A stretch of DNA of 64,000 nt from Trichomonas vaginalis G3 (GCF_026262505.1 NC_067208.1:6085962-6149961); one strand, 5' to 3'; positions 1 through 11,001 are shown, counted from the stretch's first letter. A program made the numbers and translations. Notes: generated by a model from the sequence alone, not told the origin.

Positions 1-442
1 GAATAATTCCAATTTTGTTGAATAAAGACATAAATATATTTGTAGGGCCTTGATCTTTTGGTGTGGATATTTCTTTTTGAAGTTTTTCGATTCTTTCTGA
101 ATTTTCACATAGTTCCTTTTCTGTTTGATGTAAAATATCAATAACTTTATCAAAGATTCTAAAATTCAAATATTCTTTTAAAGATTTCATAATTGTAATG
201 ACATCTTTCAGATTTTTCGGCAAAAGTGTTGCACATCGAGCAAGAGTATATATATCCTTTGCTTTCATTATCGAGGATGACTGTTTTAGAATAAAACTGA
301 AATCGTCAATTGACAATTTTGATTTCTCAAAGATCTTTTTGATATCTTCTGCTTCAAAGACATCAAAGAACTTATTTTCTTGAAAATAGTCTCTGATGTG
401 ATCTGCTATATATTCATAGTTTGGATACAGTTCTTCATACAT
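1..442 (-). CDS. N-terminal part of a trichomonad ankyrin-family protein (partial, runs off the window)
   Basis: An open frame starts at the ATG at 442 and continues without a stop to position 1, about 147 codons. The protein begins MYEELYPNYEYIADHI and is helical and charged, with short motifs such as YFQEN, VFEAEDIKKIFEK, DDFSFILKQ and LKDVITIMKSLKEYLNF. This is the style of the helical leader that precedes ankyrin repeats in a large trichomonad protein family. The repeats themselves would lie outside the window, so the ankyrin assignment rests on the leader alone. The start is supported by an Inr-like TCAACTT about 12 bases upstream and by the very short leaders usual in this group. No other ATG extends the frame. 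Function is unknown; such proteins are usually taken as interaction scaffolds. Confidence 0.55.
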   Translation of the reverse strand, partial: MYEELYPNYEYIADHIRDYFQENKFFDVFEAEDIKKIFEKSKLSIDDFSFILKQSSSIMKAKDIYTLARCATLLPKNLKDVITIMKSLKEYLNFRIFDKVIDILHQTEKELCENSERIEKLQKEISTPKDQGPTNIFMSLFNKIGII

Positions 443-453
443 TATTTTATGTA

Positions 454-460
454 AAGTTGA
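454..460 (-). promoter_or_regulatory. Possible Inr of the ankyrin-family gene
   Basis: On the minus strand TCAACTT lies just upstream of the ATG at 442. It resembles the trichomonad initiator TCA+1Y(T/A), with one departure from the consensus. The short spacing to the start codon is typical of trichomonad host genes. Confidence 0.35.
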
Positions 461-566
461 CAGATTCCTAACGTATCGGATAAAAATAAAAGTTGAAAAT
501 TTCATACAAAACTATCAGCCTTTATGCATAAGAGAATAAATAATAATAATAAAAAAAAAAAAAAAA

Positions 567-702
567 GGTAGTGGGGCCTCCAGGCACTTCGTGCCCTCTA
601 GCCCTGAAGATGTTTAGTATAACTTTGTCCGGACAAGTAAGGGTCTATCGTCGCTACAGGAAAAGTTACCGGCGTTCCAAGGAAGTATACTTTGAGAAGC
701 CT
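567..702 (+). repeat. Left terminal repeat of element A
   Basis: About 136 bp match the outer part of both terminal repeats of element B, beginning GGTAGTGGGGCCTCCAGG after the A-run. It contains the small hairpin GGCAC-TTC-GTGCC at about 583-595. Similarity to B stops near 702, whereas the repeats of B continue to about 397 bp. Confidence 0.85.
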
Positions 703-834
703 TTTCCCCCTTTTAAAACAAGATAGGACGGTTATTTTACAAAACTGACAACACTTTGACCGAGTAGTTTTTTGTGCTGAACAAAAAGTGTCATATAAAC
801 ATCTGTCAAAAAACGCTTTTTAACTTCACTTAAA

Positions 835-3800
835 ATGCCACGTAAGCTACGTAAGAATATACGTAAGAGGAAGAGAGCATTGAAACATCCAATAGTAAAA
901 CTGACACCACAACAACAGTTGCAACAACAAATGCTGAATGACCCCACTATGTTGCAACAAATGTCAAGCAACCCTATGCTTTTAAACCGAGTTTTTGGTG
1001 CACAGAGTGGAGGTTTAAGAGCGGCACTTTTAGCGAAAATGGCAGGCTATGGTGGAGCTGCAGACGGAACAGCCTATAACCCTCAAAGTCAAATGAATTT
1101 GAGTTCACTCAAAAATCAAATATCAGATGTCAAAAAGTCAAACATAGACATACAGAAACAAATAAGTGAAAACGAAAAGAAACTAGAATATGACAGACAC
1201 ACAAAGAAACTCAATGAGTTAAACGTAGAGAAAAAGAAGAAAGAAGAACAACTGAAAGAACTAAGTACAGAGGAATATGCGAAAAAAGTGTCAGAAAAAG
1301 CAGCAGAAGTAGCAAAAATGGAACAAGATGTTGTAAATTTGAAAAACCATACTACTCAATATAAAGTACTGAAAGATGAAGAGATAAAACAAAAAGCCCT
1401 GAAGACATATATGGATAGCGATGAGTATAAAAAAGAAGTTGAAGCAAATGTAAAGGCAGAAAAACTTTTACAGTTGCAAAACCAAACCGTACAGTATGAA
1501 AACTTAGCACAAGAAAGTAAAAATAACGACGCAGCCATGCAAAAGGCAATGAAAAGCGCAGAATATATAAAAGCTAACAATGACTGGTTAGATGCCCAAG
1601 CCAACGCTAAAGCAGCCCAGCTTATAGGGTCAATAAGGACAAAAATACAAGCGGATGAAGACAGTTCAAATGAAGCTTTAACAAATGCTGACTTTAAGAA
1701 CGCCTTCGAAGCTCTTCATAGTAAGGTGAAACTAGTGAACGACTTCTCATCTGGAAAGAAACTGAAGTCTGAAGGTTTCGACAAAGAGTTAAGAGAAGTA
1801 GCACAAAATATGACGAAAATAACAGATGCAGCAACGAGACAGGCAGTTCAAAGTGCCTATGACGCCGTTAGAGCAACTGTTGTGGAAAGTCAAGAAAAAG
1901 AGTTACAACAGACCAAAACAGACCTAGTAAATGCTTTCTTAAAAACGAAAAGTCAGGTAGGACATTATGCTGCAGATGGAACATATGTGCCAGCTGGTGG
2001 AACTTATATACCACCAAACCCTCCAAGAGAAGCACCTGCACCAGGACTACCTAAAACATTTACATCGTCACATGGACACAGACACAGGCATGCACCAAAA
2101 CCAACACAACAACCAACAGTTCAAAATCCAGCACAACAACCAACAGTTCAAAATCCAACACAACAACCAACACAACAACCAACACAACAACCAACACAAC
2201 AACCAACAGTTCAAAACACTGCACCACAACCAACAGTTCAAAACACTGCACCACAACAACCACAAACAGAGCAAGGACATAAAAGAAGTAGAGAACAAGG
2301 AAACCAAGATTTCTTAAAAATGCTTAAAGAAGACTATGGTTACCCAGATACTCTTGACTTTAGTGACAGATATAAAGAAGCTATTAGAAAGTTCAAGGAA
2401 GGAAATACTGACCCGAACCTATTTAGCTTTATGGCTCAGCACCAAATGGGATATAATTTCAAACCTGGAAAATACAAGCTCGCTAAGGGATATGATTTAA
2501 TAGCATATCATCCAAATGACATGAACGAATTTACTCCGAGATATTTGGTGTCAGAGCTAAATGACAATTCAACTCTCTTCATGAAACGCGTAAAAAATAG
2601 AGACGGAACGAAAGAAGAAAGGTTTATGAGTCCGGATGACTTAGATAGGGAACTTGTTAAAAACGGTCTCGGAATATATGAAATGCCAGCAGATGAGGTA
2701 CAAGAAACTCCACAGGAAGAAGTTCAGATACAACCAGACATGGAAGAAATAGTTCAGCAACAACAGCTAGAAGAGCCTGAAGGAAACGAACAAGTCCCTC
2801 CTTTGGAAACTAACTTCACAGAACTAGATGAAGATTTGGAACAGCCGAAAAAATCTTGACCTCAACAAGAGTATGAGGTGAATATGGAATCTTTCCAAGA
2901 GTCTAAGAAAAATTCGGCTGACATGTAGAAGAATATCGAAAAATGTTTGCCGACATACAAAAGACTCCAACACCAGATGAAAATATTCAGCATAGAATGG
3001 AAGTACTGAAAGAAAATGTACGCAAATACAATAACCCTTTTTACTTACGACCATATAACGTTCAATCTTTGGCTGAACTCGGTGAAAATAAAAGGTTAAA
3101 TTTCAACAAAACATATAGAAATGAAACATTGTTTAAAGTTCATTCAGAACCTAACCAATATGGAAACAAACCTACTTTTGTTTCTGCAGACTATGGAACT
3201 ACAATGAGATGGGGTCATAAAGCTAACCCGGATAGGTGGTTCATAAACTTACAACCACAATTCCAAGAAGTTGTAGACGCAATGGAAGTCAATGGTGAAC
3301 CAGATTTAGCTGGTATTTTCAGCGCGGCTTTAATGCCATTGAAAGATATGAAAGATGCAGATATTTTGGACCAGTATGAAATGAACATGGCTGATGGAAA
3401 TATAACACCTGACGTTCTAGAACATTTATCTCAAAGAACTACACAGAACCATAAAGATGGTATATTTGGTGAAGAGTTTAGAAAGAAAGTTAGGAGACAG
3501 AAGGAAGAGAACCTATTGTACATGACCTTGCAAACGAAAGTTTACAAATGTCATAAAAACTTTACTTTGCAGACAATGAAATGAGAAGGATGAATATTTA
3601 AGAAAACTCAAATGGACAGTACCAAATGAAATGTTAGTATTGAAAAACATGTTCCTTGACAAAATAAAACCAACTACAGAAATAAATGACGCAAGACTGA
3701 ACATTGGGTAAAAGCTTTCCCATTCACAAAGATATTATTGGTAAATGAAAGAAAACCAGAATGGCTACAAAAACATATATTTGGAAACGAGCTTATTCCA

Positions 3801-4181
3801 TATGGACAAGCTCTGTTGAAGAGCTTGAACCGGAAACTCAGGAAAGAGTCATGCAAAACATACGCGAAGACTCAAATACAAACTATGACAAAATCTTTCT
3901 AGGATATAGGTTACCTGAGATGGGCGACCAGAGCCCAAAGGCAAAAAGGACATGGGAAATTTACAACATACTAGGTGAACATGAGGCAAAGATGCAACAA
4001 CTTGAAGCAGAGGGCAAGTTACCAAAAGCGACACCAAAGAAGAAGAGTAGAACAAAGTGAAAATAGTGAAGAAGTAACTTCATCTAGTGAAAGTAGTGGC
4101 AATGAAGGAAAAAGAAGAGTTAAAAACTCAGTCAGGAAGAAAGTAAAGCTTGGTCCACGTGGGTTCTATTATGACACATAA
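835..4181 (+). CDS. Element A: long coiled-coil, Q/P-rich structural-type protein region
   Basis: This is the first gene region inside the left end; the same region in B is 51,745-48,453. The start MPRKLRKNIRKRKRA is strongly basic, like a nuclear signal or nucleic-acid-binding tail. Next comes a Q-rich segment, then a long coiled coil of E/K/Q/A heptads (about residues 80-350), a His-rich spot (HGHRHRH), and a tandem QPTVQNP tract. The last third holds YPDTLDFSDRYKEAIRKF and other globular-looking stretches and ends near a KKK/RR-rich, Ser/Glu-rich tail. No enzymatic motif is visible. Position at the element end, beside the capsid gene, suggests a virion or genome-associated protein, which is inference. 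The region is broken in this copy. Confidence 0.6.
2101..2268 (+). repeat. In-frame QPTVQNP / QPTQ repeat tract
   Basis: Short units meaning QPTVQNP, QPTQ and QPTVQNTAP are tandemly repeated. The matching tract in B (about 50,370-50,485) has a different unit number and order, including QQQP and QPPPQP. This tract is therefore a length-variable linker. Confidence 0.7.
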
Positions 4182-4212
4182 ATCCAACTATTCTATATTT
4201 TACCCATATGAA

Positions 4213-5812
4213 ATGTACGCCGCTCAGAATATAACGCCAACAGTTTTGGATGCCATGAACGGAAATGTTTCCGAATGGTATAACGAATGCGACAATGCCA
4301 TTAGAAGGTCAGAAATAGTTCCTGGAACTTACGAATATACAACTGCTGTTTCTTATGGAAATGTAGTGAGTTTGGAGAAGGTTCTTCAACAACAGTAGAT
4401 ATTGCTTGCGACAGGTTTCATATAATTTCTATTGACAACTCATTCTTATACGTGGAACAAGACATTGAAATAAAACCTTCTGCCAAGTTGTCTGACAAGA
4501 AAGGTTGCAATGGAATTTTCTATGTCGGATACCAATATGCTCCAGAAGTTTTCATGGGATATATATATTTCTAACTCTGACTTAGTTCAAACAGTTGGGC
4601 AAACTATGAATGGTTCGCTTTGAGAAACTCAGTACACACCACAAGCTAGAGAACAAACAGACCAGTTGCCACCATTGAGAAAATAAGAAGACTTGACCCT
4701 AACGTTCCAGGAGTTTATGTTAACCTTTTCTGGACAAACTGCAGCAGCAGTAACCAAAGTAAAACTGAAACTTAGAGTTCCTTTGTCATCTTTCCTCATC
4801 TTCAGGTTTTTAAGATACTTGCAAACTGGCAGGAAAAATTTCTATTGAACTTACTCCAAGCAAAAATAACTTAGTCATTGCACCAACACAAGACCCATTC
4901 ACTATTACAGACGTAGAGGGAACAAATAAAACGTCATTCGCCGAATTTTGCAAAGACAAAGTTGACTTAGACTTTGTTTTCTCAAACTTCAACACTGAAG
5001 TAAACTATTATTTCAATGCTGCTGGAACTGCTTGGGACCCAGTTAAGTTCACATGCGAAAAATTTGAATGCAAAGAGAATAGAAAGCAGACTTGCAGTCT
5101 ATATGTTGGACCCAGATATTTCAAATGCTTTAGCTGCCAAATATATTGCAGTTCCACTTATGTTCCCTATACACCAAATATCTGTCAAAGACTTTGCAGG
5201 TGAAGTTGGAAACCAAAGTGCTGACCCAGGTGCAAGAACAGATATTGCTTTAACAACTGCAATGAAACATGCAGATACTATGTTTGTACTGTTCAGACGA
5301 ACTATAAATGACTATTCTTGTTTCTACAACCCCGGTATTAAATATCATATAAACATAGATGGCAAATATTATCCAAGAGAGAATATTCTACAGTTGAGGA
5401 TATGAGGTCATACAACTTGACATTAGATGCTATGAACTTTAACAACAACTTCACAACAACCATTAACCCTGAAATGCAAAGTTCTATTATGCCATATGTG
5501 AAAGTATGGACTCATACAGGAGGTCAAAAAACTCAATATACAAATGGAGACCGTTCAAACTTTTGGCTTGGCATTCCATTTGCTGACTCAGAAGACTTTA
5601 TGGGTGGTATTTCAACTGTTGGTACAGTTCAAATACAATATACTGGTGACAGAGACGGTCCAGATGAACTGAGAGCAAAGAAGTTTACAAACCAATAGCA
5701 CTTTTCACGGAAGATGCTCTTTTGAAGATTCGTTCGATGAAACCTGCTGGGGCTCCTCAGATTGGCATAACGACAGCTTCCATCGAGCAGATTTTGGCAG
5801 CAGGTCAGTAAG
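4213..5812 (+). CDS. Element A: major capsid protein-like region (double jelly-roll type, inferred)
   Basis: This region of about 530 codons starts MYAAQNITPTVLDAMNGN and ends EQILAAGQ. It is rich in beta-type segments and aromatic pairs, for example FVLFRRTINDYSCFYNPG, IDGKYYPRE, DMRSYNLTLDAMNFNNN and YVKVWTHTGGQ. Its length and its place beside the penton-like protein and packaging ATPase match the double jelly-roll major capsid protein of Polintons. The identification rests on context and fold-like character rather than a diagnostic motif. The B counterpart is 48,420-46,815 on the minus strand. The 3' end overlaps a convergent small gene on the other strand by roughly 107 bases. This copy is broken. 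Confidence 0.55.
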
Positions 5813-6121
5813 TTGTTTTCTGAACTGACTTCTCTCCGTCAAATATTGACAGTACGCCAGTTTTGACATAAAATTGTATTATATAACTTTCCTTTAGAAA
5901 TATCTGTAAGTTTTGAAGTTATATTTTTGTCTGCTTCAAGAACTTTCACCATTTCAGTATACCAACTTTCTTTGCTTTATGAAAATATTTTTGGTTCAGC
6001 AAAGACTGCTATATATAACATTTTCATTGTTTGTATAAAGAACTATTCTGTCAATGTATTTGTATTGTTTGTGTGTAAACTTTGTTTGCTTCAATTCGAA
6101 GAGATACTCAAATACGTCCAT
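5705..6121 (-). CDS. Element A: small conserved protein region, convergent with the capsid gene
   Basis: This is the counterpart of the B gene at 46,502-46,921, which looks whole and begins MDVFGYLFELKQNKVY. The ATG at 6,121 stands back to back with the ATG at 6,139, 17 bases apart. Its end overlaps the capsid-like gene antisense. In B the protein is about 139 residues with alternating beta/helix character (IDRIVLYTNNGKCYRIAVF) and a Gln/Ser-rich tail. No known domain is recognised. Confidence 0.5.
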
Positions 6122-6138
6122 CTTTTTATTCTAAGTAA
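6122..6138. promoter_or_regulatory. 17-bp bidirectional start region
   Basis: Only 17 bases (TTTTTATTCTAAGTAAA type) separate the ATGs of two divergent genes. The plus strand reads CTTTTTATTCTAAGTAAAATG, the T-run start motif that precedes most genes of A, B and C. B has the same arrangement at 46,484-46,501. Confidence 0.6.
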
Positions 6139-6721
6139 AATGTCATTTCCGAAAAATAGAAGCGTAAGTGTTTCAAAAGGTTTAATGGCGGTGGCAGATG
6201 TGAAGTTAAATTCACCAAACTCAAACAAACAGTCAAAGTGTATTGTCAATGTCAAGACAGAGATGTTGAAGTGGGGAAACCATACGAGGACGAAGATGGT
6301 ATAACAATTGTTCCTGTAAAAGAACAACCAACATACCCTGAAGTTAGCAGAGACTTAAGTTCTGTTGCAGATATTCGAAACGACTACCAACAACTGAAGA
6401 CAAACTTCAAACTCAGGAGAAGATTTGTCAAGCTTTAAGTATAATGTTAAACTTGGTCGAACACAACCCTGTAAAATGAACTCATATGTCATTGCACCTC
6501 ATGAAGTTTTGAAAGAACTATTGAAACTTTTGACAGAGGCAGACGATATAAACATCAAAGAAATAGAACCCGACGTTAGTTGCTGTGGTGTTTCATATAA
6601 TGTCATTGACAAGATATACGTTATGAAAGGAGGTGAAACGTTGAACTTAAAATATAGTTTCCCAGACGTTATAATAAAAATATTTGACGACCACAACATT
6701 TCATTAAAGTTTATTTGCTAA
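6139..6721 (+). CDS. Element A: VSCCG-motif conserved protein region
   Basis: It starts MSFPKNRSVSVSKGLMAV, with a disordered acidic middle (EVGKPYEDEDGITIVP) and a compact C-terminal part containing PDVSCCGVSYNVIDKIYV and ending HNISLKFIC. The B copy at 46,483-45,902 looks whole at 193 residues. A related C-terminal part with EVSCCGTVAKI occurs in element C (62,453-63,103), so the domain is old and conserved between lineages. The paired cysteines might bind metal or form a disulfide, which is inference. The ATG follows the T-run start motif. Confidence 0.55.
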
Positions 6722-6726
6722 GTAAA

Positions 6727-7531
6727 ATGGCAGAAGACATAGTGGTTTATACTATTACGACTAAAAACCCTGAGTCATATAATTCTATAACAACAAACTT
6801 ACAAAGTCCTCAAGGACGATATTGTAAACTAACTTTTAAACACAATGACGACTAAAGCCTGTTTGCTCTTTTGACACCAGAAGATTTTATTGTTGTGAAT
6901 GGTAAAAAATACTCCTTTGAAGATACTTACTCAGATATACCACCAACAGGTTTTGTTGACTTATTTAATACTTTAAGTACGGTGTAAAATGTGCTGCAAC
7001 TAGAGCAGGTTTCATTATGTTTGGATGTCCGACTGAGTTTACTATAAACAATATGAGCTATAATACAAAAACTTATATCTGGTTTTTACTACCAACAGTT
7101 TCCTATAACAGGAAAAGGTGTCATACAAGGAATGTCTGTTCCATTGACTTTAAGTACACCTATTTTATATATTGTTTCAAACTTAGGTTCAAAGTGTTAT
7201 TCGAATGTCGACAGAAACTACTATGACCAAAAGATACTTATGCGTATAAACAACACTTTCTCTGCTGGTTTGCCTATTGTTCATTCGAATGCAGAGTTTC
7301 AGCTTTTAGTAAACTCAAACACTTTAGCAAACATAAACTTAACCTTAGTTGACGCAAACTTGTTCCTGTAAAACTTTTATGTCCTATGTATTTGTCAATG
7401 ACGGCAGAAATTTCGAATTGGAAGATGCAACTGGTGAAAGTATTGTATTACAAGAACAACTTCAACAACAAATAGCTCAAGAACAACAAATGCAACAAAT
7501 AGCTCAAGAACAACAAATAGCTCAAGAATAA
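6727..7531 (+). CDS. Element A: penton-like minor capsid protein region (inferred)
   Basis: It starts MAEDIVVYTITTKNPES; a second good start, MTTKACF, lies about 120 bases on. Beta-rich stretches include PEDFIVVNGKKYSFEDTY, GFIMFGCPTEFTINNMSY and NINLTLVDANF. The segment LTLVDAN-F-PVKLL resembles the end of the single jelly-roll minor capsid (penton) proteins of Polintons, where LTD-G-xx-L is common. The C-terminus is a Q/E/A repeat (QQIAQEQQ). Its neighbours are the capsid block and the helicase. The assignment is inference from that tail and context. B counterpart: 45,897-45,095. Confidence 0.4.
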
Positions 7532-7559
7532 AAAAAATATTTTTTTTATTTTTATAAAA

Positions 7560-8790
7560 ATGTACAGAATAGATTTTCAGATTTTTATGACTTCCAAACA
7601 TTCAGAAATATGTGTCCATTTCGAGACTATAACAAAGCAGTCGAGAATTTGAAACGTTTAGTCATTTATGTCGACTCTGCCCCAGAATGTTATGTTATGA
7701 AAGAATGGGATGTAGTCTTTAACAAACCAAGAGCAAAATAGTTTCAGAACAAGAATGTAAACAGAAACTTAAGAAAATAAAAGTCGTACAAGTTGGCATG
7801 AAGATGTTAGATGCTTGGGATATCTTATTGTCAAAGTTAGAAGATTTTTCAGTTCGTGGTATAAAGTTTTATACACCATCTCCAAACTTCTATTCTATCT
7901 TCACTGGATATAAATACGAACAAGTAGAATGGAAAGAAAATGTTATAGAAGCTTGGTTAGACCATGTCAAAGAAATTATATGCAATGGAAACGAAAGAGT
8001 CTATGAGTATATCTTATGTTGGTTTGCAAACATCTTACAACATCCAAGTGCTAAAAATGAAACTGCTCTCATTATAATTGGAAAACAAGGAACAGGTAAG
8101 AACACTTTCTTTACAGATATCTTATGCAAACTGTTAGAGGGCTATTCGAACCCTAATATGACAAACTTAGAAAACATCTGCGGTAAATTTAACTCTTCAA
8201 TAGAGAATATGAAACTTATAGTATGTAACGAACTTCAAAGTATAGATACAACAAAAGTTTTGAACTCAGATGCTTTGAAGAGTCTTATAACAGACAAAGT
8301 TGGAGTTGTTGAAAGAAAATATAAAGACCAAAGAGTTTGTGAAAATGTTGCAAATTTCATTATGGTTTCAAACAATGTTGTTCCGATGAAGTTAGAAAGT
8401 TCTGACAGAAGATATGTAGTTGTCAGAACGTCAGAAGCTCATATGCAAGATACAGAATATTTTGACGCTTTGTCAGAAACTTTGACATCTGACTTTTACA
8501 ACCACTTGTTCTCATATTTCATGACATTAGATATTTCAAAGTTCAATCCAAGACAAATTCCACATACCGAAGAGAGACAAACATTGTTAGAAGCAAACAA
8601 GAGTGTATATGAACTGTTCATAGATGAAACTGACTTTGTGTCATTAGATGAAAGGTCATTGTACGATTCGTATAAACAATATTGTCAAGAATATGGTTAT
8701 ATGACAGCGTCTAAACGAACATTCTTGGCAAATGTCAAAAGTCTTTTAGACGTACAGAATGGTGTATATACAAAGAAAAATTTTTTATGA
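7560..8790 (+). CDS. Element A: superfamily 3 (D5-like) helicase region
   Basis: The ATG at 7,560 follows ATTTTTATAAAA. The central ATPase core shows Walker A IIGKQGTGKNTFF, Walker B region LIVCNELQSID and superfamily 3 motif C FIMVSNN, followed by the arginine-rich SSDRRYVVVR. Before it is the segment around FYDFQAFRNMCPFRDYNKA, and after it a C-terminal helical winged-helix-like part (SLYDSYKQYCQEYGY) ending TKKNFL. Such helicases unwind DNA at viral and Polinton replication forks and act with DNA polymerase B. B counterpart: 45,065-43,824. The core is clear; this copy is broken near its N-terminal part. Confidence 0.8.
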
Positions 8791-8830
8791 GTAAATTTAA
8801 AAAAAAATATTTTTTTATCCGATAGAAAAG

Positions 8831-9251
8831 ATGGCAAAATTCATCTCAGTAAACAAGTACATGTCAGGACTTAAAGAAGAACTAGACCCATTCACATATT
8901 TGAATGTTTACTTCTACCATTTTGAAAAGTCTTCATTCAGCAAAGTTTGGAACATCGAACCAGTTAAGTTTGCTATTGTGACTAAAAATGGTGCGAAATT
9001 TGAAGACTTAGACATAGAAGGTTTGTTAGCAGTCAAAGAAAGTTTTGACAGAAGGTTTTCAAACCTTAAAGAAGGCAAAGCATACAAACTTGTTATACCT
9101 TATGAACCAAAGAAAGCAGACGACTATGAATATTATGAGTCTAAAGATAGTTGAAGTTCAAGGTAAATTGGGTAAAAAGATTTTAGAGTCTAAGCCAGTG
9201 TTTGCTCCTAAAGAGGAAGAGAACATTGACATTGACCCAGAAATGTTCTAA
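8831..9251 (+). CDS. Element A: conserved small protein region of unknown function
   Basis: It starts MAKFISVNKYMSGLKEELDP right after TTTTTTTATCCGATAGAAAAG, the standard start motif. The protein has a mixed fold with FYHFEKSSFSKVWNIEP, then KAYKLVIPYEPKKADDYEYY, and an acidic end EEENIDIDPEMF. B has it at 43,497-43,006. No family is recognised. Its place between helicase and packaging ATPase suggests a replication accessory, for example an ssDNA-binding protein, but nothing in the sequence proves that. Confidence 0.5.
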
Positions 9252-9267
9252 AAATAAAATTTTATTT

Positions 9268-9713
9268 TTACATGTCAAATTTCTTCTTCTCTGGTTCAGG
9301 TTCTTTCTTCTCTTCTTCTACTTTCTTTTCTTTCTTTTCTCTCTTCTTCTTTTCTGGTGGAGTTATGTCAAACTTCTCAGAACCATATTTTTGTAAAAGT
9401 TCTTTGTCCTTTAATAGCTCATCTATTCTGTTTTCTATTTCATCTTCAAGAACAGCGCATGTGTCTTCTTTGCATTCTAAGAACTTTTGTTGGACTTCAT
9501 CTTCCAATCGGTGTCATCTCTGTCAACAAGTCTGTCATTGACAAATTTTAAGACTGCTCTGCTTAATGTTTTATGGTTCTTGTCATATTCCCAGAAACAG
9601 AACTTTAGAACAAATTCACCTTTCTTGTTTACACTATGTAAGATTTTATGGTCGACAGATGTTTTGCTGTCGAAAAGCTTGTCTCGAATATAGATAGCGA
9701 AATCGCTAGACAT
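9268..9713 (-). CDS. Element A: small protein region with a highly charged tail
   Basis: It starts MSSDFAIYIRDKLFDSKTSV at 9,713, back to back with the ATPase gene. The N-terminal half is globular (HKILHSVNKKGEFVLKFCF), the middle acidic, and the end a K/E/P tract (KKKREKKEKKVEEEKK) finishing KKKFDM. B has it at 42,535-42,989. Function is not recognised; the charged tail could contact DNA or capsid. Confidence 0.5.
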
Positions 9714-9749
9714 TTTCTAAAAGATAAAAATTTTAATTTTTCTAAAAAT
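9714..9749. promoter_or_regulatory. 36-bp divergent start region of the ATPase and its neighbour
   Basis: The plus strand reads TTTTAATTTTTCTAAAAAT before the ATPase ATG at 9,750. The minus strand reads AATTTTTATCTTTTAGAAA before the ATG at 9,713. Two T-run start motifs are interleaved in opposite directions. Confidence 0.5.
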
Positions 9750-10625
9750 ATGTTAGAAAAAAAGTTTGCTGACATTGACAAAAAATTTGAGAACGTTTTA
9801 AACAAGAACAAGAGGAAGTTGGAAAATGCTCAGATAAAACCCATACATGACAAGTTCTTATTTGCTCAGAATGGTATAACAGGTCTAATTGCACCGCCTG
9901 GGTCGGGTAAGACTTTCACTTATCTTAAAATGGCTGCACAACAACAAGAACTAGATGAGAAGAACCCATTCTATGAGTTAGTTGTCATTTGTAGTACTTC
10001 TGGTCAATTTGACCAAACCGTCAATTCGTTCAAAGATATTATAAAGAAGTCTAAGTTAGTATGTATAAAAGACTCTGAGTTGTTAGATTGGATAAAGAAG
10101 TACCAAAGAAGAGTTTTGAAGTACAATGCTATAAATGAGTATATAAATTCTAAGTTTAAAGACCCAAATGAGGAAATGCAGAGAATATTAGAGAAGAAAC
10201 ACTTCAGAAACAAACAGAAAGAGATAGAATACATTTCGAAGAAATTGCAATCTTACGATTGGAAAACGTACCCTCACAGATGTCTTCTTATCTTAGATGA
10301 TTTCGCCTCTCATCCTTTGTTAAAGAACAGAGAACAAGACATGTGTCGAATTCTTAAGAAGCTCAGACACTTTAACATCTCAGTTGTCATTTGTGTACAG
10401 ACAGCAAAGAGTTTAAGTAAGGATGTAAAGAGAATACTTACTGACATTGTACTTTTCCCCGGATTGTCCGAAGACGATTTCATGGAACTTATGAAAGAGT
10501 CCATGGCAGGTAAGTTTGACAGACATGAACTATGGGAGAAGTACAAAGTCATACAAGACCCTCATACTTCTTTCAGAATTCATATCTACGCAAACAAAGT
10601 TCAAATTGTAAAAAGTCAAGCTTGA
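9750..10625 (+). CDS. Element A: genome-packaging ATPase (A32/FtsK-HerA type)
   Basis: About 291 residues that look whole. The frame is open further upstream, but the ATG at 9,750 (MLEKKFADIDKKF) is preferred because it follows the T-run motif and avoids overlap with the divergent gene. Walker A is IAPPGSGKTFTYLK, Walker B is CLLILDDFA, and a later conserved stretch is FNISVVICVQTAKSL, as in viral A32-type packaging ATPases. A long charged insert (EYINSKFKDPNEEMQRI) lies between Walker A and B. The family pumps DNA into preformed capsids. B counterpart: 42,498-41,623. Together with the capsid and penton-like genes it forms the morphogenesis block. Confidence 0.85.
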   Translation: MLEKKFADIDKKFENVLNKNKRKLENAQIKPIHDKFLFAQNGITGLIAPPGSGKTFTYLKMAAQQQELDEKNPFYELVVICSTSGQFDQTVNSFKDIIKKSKLVCIKDSELLDWIKKYQRRVLKYNAINEYINSKFKDPNEEMQRILEKKHFRNKQKEIEYISKKLQSYDWKTYPHRCLLILDDFASHPLLKNREQDMCRILKKLRHFNISVVICVQTAKSLSKDVKRILTDIVLFPGLSEDDFMELMKESMAGKFDRHELWEKYKVIQDPHTSFRIHIYANKVQIVKSQA

Positions 10626-10639
10626 AAAATGTAAGTGTT

Positions 10640-10718
10640 TCGTCTTAGTCTGTTGTGGTGCTGGGGCTGTCGGTTCTTCTGGCTTTGGAAGACATTCAGG
10701 AAGAGGAACGTCAGTCAT
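10640..10718 (-). CDS. Element A: short copy of the beginning of the Pro/Gln-rich gene
   Basis: From the ATG at 10,718 the minus strand reads MTDVPLPECLPKPEEP and then a short Pro-rich stretch. The same beginning opens the much longer gene at 40,061 in B. Only a short matching stretch is present here before similarity ends near the ATPase gene. It marks one side of the palindrome array. Confidence 0.45.
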
Positions 10719-11001
10719 CCGTTTGTGTCCTGTCGGAAGGAAAATTTTTTCCAGTTGTCGGGAAAATTTTTTCCTGTCGGAAGGAAAAATTTTTTCTGTC
10801 GTTCGACCAAAAAGTTCTCAATTTTCGAAAATTTGAATGGTTTACGGACGGACAACAGGAAAATTTTTTCCAGTTGTCAGGAAATTTTTTTCCAGTTGTC
10901 GGGAAATTTTTTTCCAGTTGTCGGGAAATTTTTTCCTGTCGGAAGGAAGAACTTGGAATGCCAGAAGGAAATTTTTTTCCTGTCGGAAGGAAGGACTCGG
11001 A
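10719..11001. repeat. Array of GGAAAATTTTTTCC-type palindromes between two divergent genes
   Basis: At least eight near-palindromic cores of the form GGAAA-ATTTTTT-CC alternate with spacers CAGTTGTCGG and TGTCGGAAGG. A central unrelated stretch contains TTTTCGAAAA. The array lies between the start MTDVPLPE (minus) and the start MPEGFDKAI (plus). B keeps an array of the same words between the same two starts (39,828-40,060) with another number and order. This fits a bidirectional operator or promoter region. All frames across it give repetitive FFPV/CRKE peptides that are not genes. Confidence 0.65.

Noticed and set aside
198-383. Plus-strand 61-codon frame near the window start
   Set aside because: The minus strand carries a longer, helical, family-like frame from 442 to the edge; the plus frame is its shadow.
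2060-2317. Open frames opposite or shifted against the QPTVQNP tract (poly-VVL and HNNQ peptides)
   Set aside because: These are shadows of the repeat; only the QPTVQNP reading agrees with the surrounding protein.
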